Of a stretch of 64,000 nucleotides of DNA, positions 10,743-20,095 are shown one piece after another. The DNA is taken from assembly GCA_963755825.1 (NCBI GenBank), contig CAVWLA010000003.1, positions 372,001 through 436,000 of the forward strand, read 5' to 3'. The notes under the pieces were generated by a model. The model did no database searches and was not told the DNA's origin. It was given only the letters and a program-made list of their open reading frames with translations. The position numbers were made by a program, and so were the translations under genes. Source of the stretch: DATBQN01 sp963755825 (GTDB lineage Bacteria > Acidobacteriota > Thermoanaerobaculia > Multivoradales > UBA5704). The stretch's first letter is position 1. Each line of letters opens with the position of its first letter.

Positions 10743-12749
10743 ATGCATCGATGCACTCTCACCCTGCTTGCCGCCGCCTGTTTCACCGCGTTCCTGCCGA
10801 CCGGAGCCGCCGCCGAGCAGCGGCCGGAGCCGGTCGCCGTCGTGCAGGTGCCGGAGAGCATGACCGTCCAGGGCGTGCCGCCCATCCCACGGCGGATCGA
10901 GGCGGCGCTGGCGCCCTACGAGAGCATCCGCACCGCCGCCCTCGCCGACTGGGACCCGGCGGCGCGGCGGATGCTCATCACCACCCGCTTCGGCGACACC
11001 GTGCAGCTCCACGAGGTGGCGCATCCGCTCGGCGCCCGCACCCAGCTCACCTTCCGCAGCGAGCGCGTCGGCGCCGCCGCCTACCGGCCGGGGACGCCGC
11101 ATCAGATCGTCTTCAGCTCCGACGAGGGGGGCGCCGAGAACTATCAGCTCTACCTCTTCGACCGCGCGAGCGGCGGCGTCCGCCGCTTCACCGACGGCCG
11201 CCACCGCCACCTCGGCGCCCTCTGGTCGCGCGACGGCAGGCTCCTCGCCTACGTCGGCAACCAGAGGAACGGCCGCGACTTCGACCTCTACGTCGCCGAC
11301 CCCGCCGTCGCCGGCAGCGAGCGCCGGGTCGCCGAGCTCGCCGGCTCCTGGCAGCCGCTCGACTGGTCGGCCGACGGCTCCCGCCTCCTCCTCCTCGAGG
11401 AGGTCTCGGTCAACGAGACCCACCTCCACTGGGTGGACCTGGCGAGCGGCGCCGTGCACCCGCTGACCCCCACCACCGCGGCGGGCACCGCGGCCTACGA
11501 GGGCGGCCGCTGGTCGGCCGACGGCAAGGCCGTCTACACGGCGACCGACCGCGGCGGCGAGTTTCTCCGCCTGGCGCGGCTCGATCTCGCGAGCGGCGCT
11601 CTCCGCACCCTCTCCGGCGACATCCCGTGGGACGTCGAGAGCTTCGACCTGTCGAGCGACGGCCGGCTGCTCGCCTTCGCGGTCGACGCCGACGGCATCT
11701 CGCAGCTCCACCTGATCGACGCCGCGAGCGGCGCCGCGCTCGCCGCGCCGGAGCTCCCCGCCGGCGTCGTCCGCGGCCTCGCCTTCCGCCGCGGCAGCCA
11801 CGAGATCGGCTTCGCGCACTCCTCGGCGCTCTCCCCCGCCGACGTCTGGAGCTGGGACGCCGACAGCCGCCGGCTCGAGCGCTGGACGGAGAGCGAGACC
11901 GGCGGCCTGCCGGCCGCCGCCTTCGCCGTGCCGCAGCTCGTCCACTACCCCACCTTCGACCGTGGAGCGGACGGCCTCCGGCGCACCATCCCGGCCTTCG
12001 TCTACCGCCCCCCCACCGGACGCTTCCCCGGCCGGCGGCCGGTCTTGATCGACATCCACGGCGGCCCCGAGTCACAGGTGCGCCCCGAATTCCTGGGCAG
12101 CAACAACTACCTGGTGACCGAGCTCGGGCTGGTCTTCATCCGCCCCAACGTGCGCGGCTCGACCGGCTACGGCAGGAGCTACACGCGGCTCGACAACGGC
12201 AGGCTGCGCGAGGACTCGGTCAAGGACATCGGCGCCCTCCTCGACTGGATCGCCGCCCAGCCCGACCTCGACGCCGGGCGGGTGATGGTCTCCGGCGGCT
12301 CCTATGGCGGCTACATGTCGCTCGCCTCCCTCGTCCACTACAGCGATCGGCTGCGCTGCGGCTACGAGGCGGTGGGGATCAGCAACTTCATCACCTTCCT
12401 CGAGCACACCCAGGAGTACCGGCGCGACCTCCGGCGGGCGGAGTACGGCGACGAGCGCGACCCCGCGATGCGCACCTTCCTCGCCGGCATCTCGCCCGCC
12501 AACCACGCCGACCGCATCACCCGGCCGCTCCTCGTCGCGCAGGGGGCGAACGATCCGCGGGTGCCGCTCGCCGAGTCGGACGCGATCGCCGCCGCGGTGC
12601 GCGGCAAGGGCGTGCCGGTGTGGTACATGGTGGCGAAGGACGAAGGGCACGGCTTCGCCAAGAAGGGGAACGTCGACTACCTGCGCGAGACGCTGGTCGC
12701 CTTCGTCCAGCGCTTCCTGCTGGCAGGGGAAGGCGGCGAGGCGAGGTAG
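10743..12749 (+). CDS. Secreted S9 family (prolyl oligopeptidase-like) peptidase
   Basis: Predicted exported serine peptidase, 668 residues. A signal peptide ends in TGAAAEQ near residue 24. Residues about 30-400 form a WD40/TolB-like propeller (FSSDEGGAENYQLYLFD, WSRDGRLLAYVGNQRNG, WSADGSRLLLL). The C-terminal alpha/beta hydrolase domain contains IDIHGGPESQ, NVRGSTGYG, the nucleophile elbow SGGSYGGYMS, the acid in GANDPRVP and the catalytic His in DEGHGF. The ATG at 10743 is chosen because the signal peptide begins there; reading frame further upstream is non-hydrophobic. It stands alone, convergent with the FHA-GGDEF gene. Substrate is unknown; family members clip short peptides after Pro or other residues. 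Confidence 0.92.
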   Translation: MHRCTLTLLAAACFTAFLPTGAAAEQRPEPVAVVQVPESMTVQGVPPIPRRIEAALAPYESIRTAALADWDPAARRMLITTRFGDTVQLHEVAHPLGARTQLTFRSERVGAAAYRPGTPHQIVFSSDEGGAENYQLYLFDRASGGVRRFTDGRHRHLGALWSRDGRLLAYVGNQRNGRDFDLYVADPAVAGSERRVAELAGSWQPLDWSADGSRLLLLEEVSVNETHLHWVDLASGAVHPLTPTTAAGTAAYEGGRWSADGKAVYTATDRGGEFLRLARLDLASGALRTLSGDIPWDVESFDLSSDGRLLAFAVDADGISQLHLIDAASGAALAAPELPAGVVRGLAFRRGSHEIGFAHSSALSPADVWSWDADSRRLERWTESETGGLPAAAFAVPQLVHYPTFDRGADGLRRTIPAFVYRPPTGRFPGRRPVLIDIHGGPESQVRPEFLGSNNYLVTELGLVFIRPNVRGSTGYGRSYTRLDNGRLREDSVKDIGALLDWIAAQPDLDAGRVMVSGGSYGGYMSLASLVHYSDRLRCGYEAVGISNFITFLEHTQEYRRDLRRAEYGDERDPAMRTFLAGISPANHADRITRPLLVAQGANDPRVPLAESDAIAAAVRGKGVPVWYMVAKDEGHGFAKKGNVDYLRETLVAFVQRFLLAGEGGEAR

Positions 12750-12800
12750 GGCGGGCGGACGATCAGCAGCCGGCGCGGCCGCGGCGGGCGAGCACGCCGG

Positions 12801-13805
12801 TCAGGAGGGCTGGACCCTGAACACCGCGACGCGGTTGCGGCCGCCGCGCTTGCTCTGGAAGAGGGCGCGGTCGGCGGCCTGATAGAGATCCTGCGCCATG
12901 GTCATGCCGTCGCCGAGCTCGGCGACGCCGAACGAGCAGGTGACGGGGATCTTCGCCTCGCCGTAGCGGTAGTCGAGCGAGTCGACGCGGTCGCGCAGCT
13001 TGCCGGCGAGCGCGTGGGCGCCCTCCGCCGAGGTCTCCGGCGCCAGGATGATGAACTCGTCGCCGCCCACCCGCGCGAAGAGCTGCTCGGGGCGGAGCAG
13101 CTCGCGGGTGAGCGAGGCGATCTGTTTCAGCACGAAGTCGCCGCAGAGGTGGCCGTAGGTGTCGTTGATGGTCTTGAAGTCGTCGAGGTCGAAGATGATC
13201 AGCGACAGCGGCCGCTCGTGGCGGATGGCGCGGGCGAACTCGCGCGAGAACTCCTCGTCGAACTTCCGCTTGTTGAAGATCTCGGTCAGCCCGTCGCGCG
13301 CCACCAGCTCGTAGATGGCGAAGTGATAGGCGCTCTCCACGTCCTGCTCGTGGAGGAACTTGAAGTGCACCGCGGCGGTCTGGAAGCGGTCGCCGCTCTT
13401 CAGCACCGCCCGGCTGCGCACCGGCATGCCGTTGATGTAGGTGCCGTTGGTGCTGCCGAGATCCTCGACGGTGACCGTCGAGCCGACATAGCGCAGCCGC
13501 GCGTGCTTGCGCGAGATCGACATCACCTCCGGCAGGCTGATCCCCACTGACGCCGAGCGGCCGATCTCCAGGCTGGAGCCGGGAGAGAGGCGGAAGCGCG
13601 AGCCGAGGCGCTGGTTCTCGGGGTGCGCGATGAGGATGATGTCCGCCTCGACCTCGGCGCCCAGCGAGCCGTGGCGGCCGCGGCCGCGGCTCAGCGACTC
13701 GAAGCTCTGCGTCGTGCCGCTCTCCGGCGACGGCTGCAGCTCGATGTCGTCGGTGTCGGTGTCCTTCAGCCGCTCGAAAGCGTCGCCGGGGTGCTTTTCG
13801 CTCAT
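12801..13805 (-). CDS. FHA domain-GGDEF diguanylate cyclase
   Basis: Cytoplasmic signalling protein of 334 residues, with no membrane segment. Residues about 55-155 form an FHA phosphothreonine-binding domain (LEIGRSASVGISLPE, SISRKHARLRY, DLGSTNGTYING). Residues about 165-330 form a GGDEF domain with the intact active-site motif RVGGDEFIIL plus FDLDDFKTINDTYGH. The position of the RxxD inhibitory site, five residues before GGDEF, reads RPEQ, so the allosteric c-di-GMP feedback site appears missing. The FHA domain suggests control by a Ser/Thr kinase; no kinase gene is in the window. A PilZ protein at 28269 is the only visible candidate c-di-GMP effector. Confidence 0.92.
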   Translation of the reverse strand: MSEKHPGDAFERLKDTDTDDIELQPSPESGTTQSFESLSRGRGRHGSLGAEVEADIILIAHPENQRLGSRFRLSPGSSLEIGRSASVGISLPEVMSISRKHARLRYVGSTVTVEDLGSTNGTYINGMPVRSRAVLKSGDRFQTAAVHFKFLHEQDVESAYHFAIYELVARDGLTEIFNKRKFDEEFSREFARAIRHERPLSLIIFDLDDFKTINDTYGHLCGDFVLKQIASLTRELLRPEQLFARVGGDEFIILAPETSAEGAHALAGKLRDRVDSLDYRYGEAKIPVTCSFGVAELGDGMTMAQDLYQAADRALFQSKRGGRNRVAVFRVQPS

Positions 13806-13894
13806 GGCGAGGAGATCGTCTGCTGGGGACTTTGGGGGCTTGGAATCGATCGGATCGTACCATAGACCCCCGCTCCCCCCGGGGCGACGGCAGG

Positions 13895-13922
13895 CGGGGG
13901 CGGCGCCGGCGCGCCGCCCCCG
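13895..13922 (-). terminator. Strong hairpin downstream of the beta-helix gene
   Basis: An 11-bp perfect GC stem (13895-13905 with 13912-13922, loop of 6 nt) lies just past the stop of the beta-helix gene and before the FHA-GGDEF start. No U-tract follows on the minus strand, so it is a likely but not canonical terminator. Confidence 0.5.
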
Positions 13923-13937
13923 AGGGGTTGCAGTGGC

Positions 13938-15482
13938 CTACAGGCAGGCCGCCGACAGCGCTGTGTAGGCGCCGCTGTACGAGGCGGCGCAGACGGCGGT
14001 CGAGGCGGTGACGGCGCCGCCCAGGTGCGAGGCACCGACGTAGACCACGGAGGAGGCGGCGGTGATGCTCCCGGTGCCGCCGGAGAGCTCGGAGCGGTCG
14101 GCCTTGAGGAGCAGCCCGGACTGGTTGTAGAGGCCGTAGCTGGTGCCGCCGCTCGCGGTCGCCTTGGTCTGGTCGACGAGGAGCGTCTCGGTCGGCGGAC
14201 CGTCGATCTCAATGCCGTAGTTCTGCGACGCTCCCGACGCCTGGAAGGTCGAGGTGCTCACCGTCAGGGTATTGCCGCTCAGGCCCTCGTTGCTCCAGTT
14301 GACGTAGAGGCCGACGGCGTTGCTCGACGAGCTGCCGGCAGCCACCACCTCCGCGTAGCGGATCTCCGCCGGCACGGCGAACGCCGCGACGTAGATGCCG
14401 TAGAGCGTGCTCGCGGTCCCGGCGAGATTGACCACGGCGTGGCGGACGGTCGGCGTCGAGGCGGTGTTGTCGCCGACCAGCGACAGGCCGATGAGCCCAG
14501 CGCTGGCGGAGCCCGAGCCGGAGACGGTCACCCGCTCGAGCAGAGTGTTGCTGTTGTCGCTGCGGATCCCCTCTCCCCCGCCGCTGCCGCTGGCGCTCAC
14601 GGCGACCGTCACGTCCCGCACGGCGACGTTGGTGGCGTTGCTGATGACGACCCCGAAGGCATTGTTCGACCCCGAGGCGACCGTGCTCTGCACCTGCAGA
14701 TTGCGCAGCTCGGTGTTCGAGGCCCCGAGGATCGTGCCGATGCTCAGGCTCGTCGAGTTGCCGGTCGCCTCGATGATCGTCGCCTGCTGGCCGGAGCCGA
14801 CGATGTCGACGTACGGCTTCATGGTGAGAAAGCCGGTGCCGAGGTCGTAGGTGCCGGCCTCTACCCGCAGGACGTAGTGCTTGGACGCCGCGGCGTCGGT
14901 GATCCCGGCGAGGGCGTTGGTGAGCGCCGTGCCGCTGCCGGTGGCGTCGCCCGGGATCGGATGCACCAAGACCTCCTGCGGCGCCCGCATGTAGTAGCCC
15001 ACCACCGAGACCACCACGTGGGTGTTGCCGACCTGGGCCTTGACCTTGAAGTCGCCGACGCCCGAGGTCTGCGCCACGGCGACCGCTCCGGTGTTGGCGA
15101 CGGTCCAGCCGGTCGCGTAGTTGAGGAAGCTGGCGGTCGGCGACACGTCCGCCGCCCAGACCTCGAGATCGCCGGCGGCCGCCGCGGTCACCGCGGTGAC
15201 GTTGAGCTCCACCGCCTGCACCAGCGGGGTGGTGCCGGAGAAGCCCGGCACGCCGCAGCCGGTCGCCGAGCCGCCCTGCGCCGCGAGGCTGGCGGTGCCG
15301 ACGACGTTCCAGGTGCGCGTGGTGCCGGCGGTAATGGCGCCGCCGGCGACGCGGGTGTCCGCCACGACGCAGGGGGTGACGCTGTTGTAGAGGAGGTCCT
15401 TGAGCAGCTGCGCTGAGCCGAGCGACGGCAACAGGAGCCCTGCCAACGAGGTGACGAGGAGCGCGCGCTGGAGAATCGACAT
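13938..15482 (-). CDS. Secreted right-handed beta-helix (pectin-lyase-like) protein
   Basis: Function unknown; 514 residues. A signal peptide (QRALLVTSLAGLLLPSLGSA) is cleaved near residue 25. After about 170 residues of Ala/Thr/Val-rich beta sandwich, the segment from IPGDATGSGTALTNALAGI onward shows successive short strands (LRVEAGTYDLGTGFLTMKP, LRNLQVQSTVASGSNNAFGV, LERVTVSGSGSA) of the parallel beta-helix type, close to DUF1565/NosD-like surface proteins. The start at 15482 has GGAGGA eight nt upstream; a longer frame to 15518 lacks this. Rich in Ser/Thr/Ala and poor in charge, so probably extracellular. It stands alone between the GGDEF and proline dehydrogenase genes. No catalytic residues of true pectin lyases were recognised. 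Confidence 0.75.
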   Translation of the reverse strand: MSILQRALLVTSLAGLLLPSLGSAQLLKDLLYNSVTPCVVADTRVAGGAITAGTTRTWNVVGTASLAAQGGSATGCGVPGFSGTTPLVQAVELNVTAVTAAAAGDLEVWAADVSPTASFLNYATGWTVANTGAVAVAQTSGVGDFKVKAQVGNTHVVVSVVGYYMRAPQEVLVHPIPGDATGSGTALTNALAGITDAAASKHYVLRVEAGTYDLGTGFLTMKPYVDIVGSGQQATIIEATGNSTSLSIGTILGASNTELRNLQVQSTVASGSNNAFGVVISNATNVAVRDVTVAVSASGSGGGEGIRSDNSNTLLERVTVSGSGSASAGLIGLSLVGDNTASTPTVRHAVVNLAGTASTLYGIYVAAFAVPAEIRYAEVVAAGSSSSNAVGLYVNWSNEGLSGNTLTVSTSTFQASGASQNYGIEIDGPPTETLLVDQTKATASGGTSYGLYNQSGLLLKADRSELSGGTGSITAASSVVYVGASHLGGAVTASTAVCAASYSGAYTALSAACL

Positions 15483-15650
15483 GTCCGTCCTCCCACGAAA
15501 GGGATCGGCCGCCTGCACCGATCGGGTTGGGCGGCCGCCCGCGGGCGCCGCTGCTGTGCGGCGGAGGCCGGGCGGCCGCTGGATCGATACTAGGCGCCGG
15601 TGCCGCGGCCGGCTGTCAGAATCCTGCTCTCGGCAGCGGCGGAGGGGAGC

Positions 15651-16550
15651 TCAGCGGCGGGCGAGGGTGGCGCGCAGGACGTGGCGGGCGACTTCGGGGT
15701 TCTCGCGCAGGCGGCGCATGGAGTAGGGGTACCAGTCGCGGCCGTAGGGGACGTAGACGCGCAGGCGGTGGCCGGCGGCGAGGAGGATGCGGCGGAGAGG
15801 CTCGTCGACCCCGAGGAGCATCTGGAACTCGTAGCGCTCGCGCGGCACGCGGCGCTGGGCGAGGAGCGCCGTGGCGCGCTCGGCCAGGTACTCGTCGTGC
15901 GTCGCGATGCCGACGTAGACGCCCTGCTCGAGGAGCTTCTCGAGCGCCGCGACGTAGGCCGCGCGGACCGTCTCGTAGCCCTTCCAGGCGATCTCCCGCG
16001 GCTCGACGTAGATGCCCTTGCAGATGCGCACCGAGGCCCCTTCGGCGGGGAGCGCGGCGATGTCGGCGAGGGTGCGGCGCATGTAGGCCTGGAGCACCAC
16101 GCCGAGGTTGCCGTGCCGCGCCTGCAGCTCGCGGTAGATGGCGAGCGTCGGGTCGGTGCAGGTGTGGTCCTCCATGTCGATGCGCACGAAGTTGCCGTTG
16201 GCGCGGGCGACGCGGGCGATCTGGTCGACGTTGTCGCGGCAGAAGCCCTGGTCGATCTTGAGCCCCAGGAGGGTGAGCTTGATCGAGACGTTGGAGTCGA
16301 TCCCCTCGCGCCGGATGGCCTCGAACACCCGCAGGTACTCGGCGACCGCCTCCTCCGCCTTCTGCCGCTCGGAGACCTCCTCGCCCAGCACGTCGATGGT
16401 CGCCATGGCGCCCTCGGCGTTCAGCGAGCGCACCACGTCGAGGGCCTCCGCGAGCGTCTCGCCGGCGACGTAGCGCGAGGCGACGCGGCCGACGATCGCC
16501 TTGGGGACGAGCGGCAGGCTGGTGACCAGCAGGCGGTTGAACACACTCAT
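15651..16550 (-). CDS. Proline dehydrogenase (monofunctional)
   Basis: FAD enzyme oxidising L-proline to pyrroline-5-carboxylate, passing electrons to quinone. The 299 residues match the TIM-barrel ProDH family in length. Characteristic stretches are SIKLTLLGLKIDQ, FVRIDMEDHTCTDPTL, VVLQAYMRRTLADI, VRICKGIYVEP, YVGIATHDEYLAE, YEFQMLLGV and RVYVPYGRDWYPYSMRRLREN, the last holding the substrate-binding Tyr and Arg pair. No P5C dehydrogenase is adjacent, so the second step must be encoded elsewhere. The gene is separated by 170 nt from the upstream diiron gene. Confidence 0.94.
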   Translation of the reverse strand: MSVFNRLLVTSLPLVPKAIVGRVASRYVAGETLAEALDVVRSLNAEGAMATIDVLGEEVSERQKAEEAVAEYLRVFEAIRREGIDSNVSIKLTLLGLKIDQGFCRDNVDQIARVARANGNFVRIDMEDHTCTDPTLAIYRELQARHGNLGVVLQAYMRRTLADIAALPAEGASVRICKGIYVEPREIAWKGYETVRAAYVAALEKLLEQGVYVGIATHDEYLAERATALLAQRRVPRERYEFQMLLGVDEPLRRILLAAGHRLRVYVPYGRDWYPYSMRRLRENPEVARHVLRATLARR

Positions 16551-16720
16551 CGCGACGGCCCCCTTCGAGCTTCGCAGCTGGCTCTGGAATTCGGCGGTGG
16601 GATTCTAGCGGGCGGCAGGCGGCGGGTAAACGGGCGCGGCGAGGGCGGCGGAGCCGGCGAGGCCGATCGGCCCAGCGATCTCAACGCCGCGCGGCGCCGG
16701 GCTCCTGCGGCTCGCGGGGC

Positions 16721-18061
16721 TCAGGAGGCCGCCGACGCGAGCTCGGGGGTGGCGGCGCGCGGCTCGTCGACCATCCAGCGCACCGACTTCGAGCACGGGC
16801 AGGCGCCGCCGACGCGGCGCAGCTCCGGCATGCGCCCGGCGGCCTGCTTCGCCTCCAGCTCGCCGCGGGCGACCTGGCCGAGCGCCTCGGCGTAGTCGCG
16901 GAAGTCGCGGCTGGCGAGGTAGGCGGCGGGGAGGTGGAGGGCGAGGTGGCGCAGGTACTCGCCGGCGTCGGTGAAGATCTCGCCGTCGAAGCCGACGAGC
17001 TGGAAGGCGGGCACGCCGCGGCGGCGGAAGAAGTCGGCGTGCGGCAGCACGATGAGGTCCTCGTAGCGGATCCCCTGCCGGCTCTCGCGGTCGGCGAGGA
17101 CGGCGTCGAGGAGGATCTCGGCCTCGGCGCGGGCCAGCCGCGGCAGGCGGGCGCGCAGGTAGCGCAGATTGAGGTCGCGCACCAGCCGGCCGACCTCCTC
17201 GCGATAGAGGCCCTGCGCCTCGGCGTTCTTCATCGGCTTCAAGCCCATGCGGACGTTCGAGGCGCCGCCGCGCTCGTCGCCGAACATCTCGAGGCCGCGC
17301 GGCAGCCACTTGGCGACCGCCCGCCGCAGGGTGTCCATCGTCACGTAGACGTCGCCGCGAGCGGCGGCGGTCGCCCAGCGGCGCATCGGCACGACGCCGG
17401 CCGCCAGGTGGAAGGCCTCCTCGCGCAGCATCTTCGGCATGCTCTCGGCCATCGGCTGGTAGGCCGAGACCTTCTGCATCGAGAGCTGGTACTTGCCCAC
17501 CCGGTCGATGAGGGCGCAGAAGACGACGTTGTCGACGAAGGAGTCGAAGTCGATGTTGAAGGCGCCCAGGAGGTGGGAGCCGGTGTTCATCGAGAGGATC
17601 TCCTCGAACATGTCGGAGCTGCTCTCGGCGGAGACCGAGGTCCAGTCGTCCTCGACCAGCAGGTGGAGCATCTGATAGCCATGGCGCAGCTCCTCGGCCA
17701 TCATGCGGAGGATCCAGAACTGCTCCTCCTCGTCCTGGGCGCGGGCGAGGGTCAGCCGGTGCTGCTGGATGGAGCCGAACTCGGTCGAGGCCTGGGCGCG
17801 GAGCTGGCCGAGGACCTGGTGCGCCTGCTCCGGCTGCATCTCGGAGGCGCGGTTGTACTTGGGCTTGCCGCGCAGCTCGCCGCACTCGATCTCGCTGCAC
17901 ATGCCGAGCTCGCGGTAGGCGCAGAGCTCGAAGCGGGGCTCGCGCGGGAAGTGCTTCTCCCAGTTGGCCATGAGGAAGTCGTGATCCGGGAGGTAGGTGT
18001 CCTTCCACTTGAGGACGCCGTCGTGGAAGCTCCGCGGCAGGGTGACCGTCTTCGTGCTCAT
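16721..18061 (-). CDS. BoxB/PaaA-like ferritin-fold diiron oxygenase subunit
   Basis: Predicted diiron carboxylate protein of the benzoyl-CoA epoxidase (BoxB) / phenylacetyl-CoA epoxidase (PaaA) group, 446 residues. The expected iron-ligand pattern is visible: a Glu in QASTEFGSIQQHRL, E..H in MMAEELRHGYQML, an acidic residue in NIDFDSFVDNVVFCALIDRVGKYQL, and E..H in MLREEAFHLAAGV. The order and spacing fit BoxB. The C-terminus ends with a CPC motif not needed for the fold. No reductase (BoxA/PaaE), hydrolase (BoxC) or CoA ligase neighbours it, so the substrate is unknown and an aromatic-CoA role is only a family-based guess. The GNAT gene lies 49 nt upstream on the same strand. Confidence 0.75.
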   Translation of the reverse strand: MSTKTVTLPRSFHDGVLKWKDTYLPDHDFLMANWEKHFPREPRFELCAYRELGMCSEIECGELRGKPKYNRASEMQPEQAHQVLGQLRAQASTEFGSIQQHRLTLARAQDEEEQFWILRMMAEELRHGYQMLHLLVEDDWTSVSAESSSDMFEEILSMNTGSHLLGAFNIDFDSFVDNVVFCALIDRVGKYQLSMQKVSAYQPMAESMPKMLREEAFHLAAGVVPMRRWATAAARGDVYVTMDTLRRAVAKWLPRGLEMFGDERGGASNVRMGLKPMKNAEAQGLYREEVGRLVRDLNLRYLRARLPRLARAEAEILLDAVLADRESRQGIRYEDLIVLPHADFFRRRGVPAFQLVGFDGEIFTDAGEYLRHLALHLPAAYLASRDFRDYAEALGQVARGELEAKQAAGRMPELRRVGGACPCSKSVRWMVDEPRAATPELASAAS

Positions 18062-18110
18062 CGCTGACCTCCTCCTCGCTGCTGGCTCGGCTCGGGCGCG
18101 CGGCCCATGA

Positions 18111-18560
18111 CTAGAGCGGACGCTCGTACGGCCGCAGACGGGACGGCGCGAAGCCGAGAGAGTCGAAGAAGCGGCCGATCTCCTCCATCTCGCCGTCCAC
18201 CAGGGTGCGCACCTGCCGCGCCCCCATGTCCCGGAAGTGCTCGAACATCGCCTCCGCCATGTGCCGGCCGATCGATCGGCCGCGGTGGGCCGGATCGACC
18301 CCGAGGACCTCGATCCAGCCGGTGGGCTCGTCGAGGCCGAACTCGCCGGAGCGCACGTCGCCGAGCATGAAGCCGACGACCCGCCCCTCCACCTCGGCGA
18401 CCACCGAGGAATCCGGGTCCCGCCGTAGGTAGTAACCGATGCGGGTCTCCCAAACTTCCGGCCGGTAGCGGCCGCCGATCTTCTCGTCGATGTCGGTGAT
18501 GGCGTCGATGTCCAGCTCGTCGAGCGGACGGATGCGGACGCTGTCGTCGGTCTCTGGCAT
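18111..18560 (-). CDS. GNAT family N-acetyltransferase
   Basis: Predicted acetyl-CoA-dependent N-acetyltransferase of 149 residues. It begins VRIRPLDELDIDAITDID, then has VAEVEGRVVGFMLGDV, the beta4/motif A region IEVLGVDPAHRGRSIGRHMAEAMFEH (Q/RxxGxG/A-type pyrophosphate loop as RGRSIG), and ends in the usual FFDSLGFAPSRLRPYERPL. This resembles RimI-like acetyltransferases, but substrate (ribosomal protein, peptide or small molecule) cannot be told. It is the first gene before the diiron protein on this strand. Confidence 0.85.
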   Translation of the reverse strand: MPETDDSVRIRPLDELDIDAITDIDEKIGGRYRPEVWETRIGYYLRRDPDSSVVAEVEGRVVGFMLGDVRSGEFGLDEPTGWIEVLGVDPAHRGRSIGRHMAEAMFEHFRDMGARQVRTLVDGEMEEIGRFFDSLGFAPSRLRPYERPL

Positions 18561-18636
18561 CGTGGGGTGTGCCCGGCTGGAGCCGTGCCGGCAGATTGTA
18601 GCGGCTGCGGGCGCCGGCGGCTAGCAGGCTGACAGG

Positions 18637-18665
18637 CACCTCCCGGGCGGCGAGCCCGGGAGGTG
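18637..18665. terminator. Perfect 12-bp GC hairpin after the zf-HC2/TPR gene
   Basis: CACCTCCCGGGC at 18637-18648 pairs with its exact complement at 18654-18665, loop of 5 nt. It lies 36 nt past the stop of the minus-strand TPR gene and upstream of the GNAT gene. No U-tract is present on either strand, so the assignment as terminator rests on position and stem strength. Confidence 0.5.
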
Positions 18666-18700
18666 ATGTCGAGGGAGGAAGCGGCGGCTGGAGAGCGCGC

Positions 18701-20095
18701 TTAGAAGGCCGCGCCGTCGACGCCGCGCCGCAGCTTGTGGAGGCGGGACGCCACCTCCTGCACCAGGCCGAGGGTGACCGACTGCGCCTCCGCCGCCTGC
18801 TGGAAGAGGATGATGGCGGCGAGCGCCTCGCGCTGCAGATCGCGCGAATGGAAGATCGGCAGCAGCTCCGTCGAGATGGTGCGGATCTCGGCGTGGCGGC
18901 CCTGGCGGGAGTAGACCTGCGCCAGGTCCATCGAGGCGAGCGCCGCGTCGTGTGGCATCCCCTTCTCGATGAAGCTCTTCCTCACCTCGCGGAGGATGCC
19001 TTCCGCCTGCTCCAGACGGCCGAGGTTGAGAGCGATCTTGCCCTCGGTGTACTGCAGGCGGATGAGGTAGAGGCTGTCGCCGAGCTCGAGGTAGAGCAGG
19101 CGGGCGCGGGTGACCAGGGCGAGAGCCTCGCGCGGCTGGCCCATCTCGTTCAGCACGTAGGCGAGGTTGTGGTAGGCCGTGGCGACCAGCTTCGGCTCGC
19201 GCTCCGGCTCGATCATCGCCAGGCCCTGCCGCAGGAGGGCGGTCGACATCTCGAAGTCGCCCTTCCAGATGCTGACGTGGCCCTTGTTGAGCATCACCCT
19301 GCCCAGCAGGTGGCGCTGCTGCGCCCGCTGGTAGATGGCGGCGGCGCGATTGAGCAGGCCCATGGCCTCGTCGTAGCGGCCCTGGTGGGTGCGCAGAGAG
19401 GCCTTGAGATCGAGCAGGCGGGCGCGCTCGAGCCGCTCGCCGGTGCCCTGCGCGAGGTGCGACTCGGCCGCCTGGAAGGCGGCCTCGGCGCCGCGCAGGT
19501 CGGAGAGCAGTCGGCGGGCGTTGGCGAGATACGACCAGGCGCGCGCCTGCATGTCCTCGAGCAGGGTGGCGCCGTAGACCTCGCGGTCGAGGCTCTCGGC
19601 GAGCCGCACCGCGACCTCGGCGAGATCGTGCCCCTCCTGCGCCGAGGTGTAATTCTCGATCGGGCGCGACAGCAGCAGCTCGCAGAGGCCCCAGCTGCGG
19701 AAGCGCGAGCTGTTCTCCACCAGCAGCCGCTGGCGCTCCACCGGATGGCGGGCCAGCTCGGCGAAGAGCTGCTGCGCCTCGCTGCGCTCGCGCTGCAGCG
19801 CGCTGTTGACCCGGCGCACCTTGTCGAACACCCGGTCGAGGGCGCAGTCGTAGTCGAACCGGTTGGACGCCTCCCACCAGCTGCCGGGCACCGAGCCCTC
19901 CGCCGCCACCACCCCGTCGCCGACCTCACAGTCGCTCTCCGAGGCGCTGCTGATGTCCCACATGGCGTTCGTCGTCGCGTGACACTTCGCGCAGTCCGTC
20001 AACAGGTGCTGCAACACCGAGCGCGTCTCGTCGGAGGACAGCTCACCGAGCATGAAGCGCTCGAGCTGCTCGCGGTCGGGATGACAGTTAGACAT
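18701..20095 (-). CDS. zf-HC2-type zinc finger/TPR protein
   Basis: Probable cytoplasmic regulatory or scaffold protein of 464 residues. The N-terminus (residues 1-40) has CHPDREQLERFMLGELS and then HLLTDCAKCHA, the His/Cys pattern of anti-sigma-like zf-HC2 zinc fingers. Residues about 150-460 are helical TPR-type repeats (ARAWSYLANARRLLSDLRGA, LLDLKASLRTHQGRYDEAMG, KLVATAYHNLAYVLNEMG, IRLQYTEGKIALNLGRLEQA). There is no membrane segment. The start at 20095 follows GGGGGGTTCCC. The next genes upstream on the same strand encode a small secreted peptide and a degenerate AAA+/Fis protein, and the three look like one locus. No sigma factor lies next to it. Confidence 0.8.
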   Translation of the reverse strand: MSNCHPDREQLERFMLGELSSDETRSVLQHLLTDCAKCHATTNAMWDISSASESDCEVGDGVVAAEGSVPGSWWEASNRFDYDCALDRVFDKVRRVNSALQRERSEAQQLFAELARHPVERQRLLVENSSRFRSWGLCELLLSRPIENYTSAQEGHDLAEVAVRLAESLDREVYGATLLEDMQARAWSYLANARRLLSDLRGAEAAFQAAESHLAQGTGERLERARLLDLKASLRTHQGRYDEAMGLLNRAAAIYQRAQQRHLLGRVMLNKGHVSIWKGDFEMSTALLRQGLAMIEPEREPKLVATAYHNLAYVLNEMGQPREALALVTRARLLYLELGDSLYLIRLQYTEGKIALNLGRLEQAEGILREVRKSFIEKGMPHDAALASMDLAQVYSRQGRHAEIRTISTELLPIFHSRDLQREALAAIILFQQAAEAQSVTLGLVQEVASRLHKLRRGVDGAAF

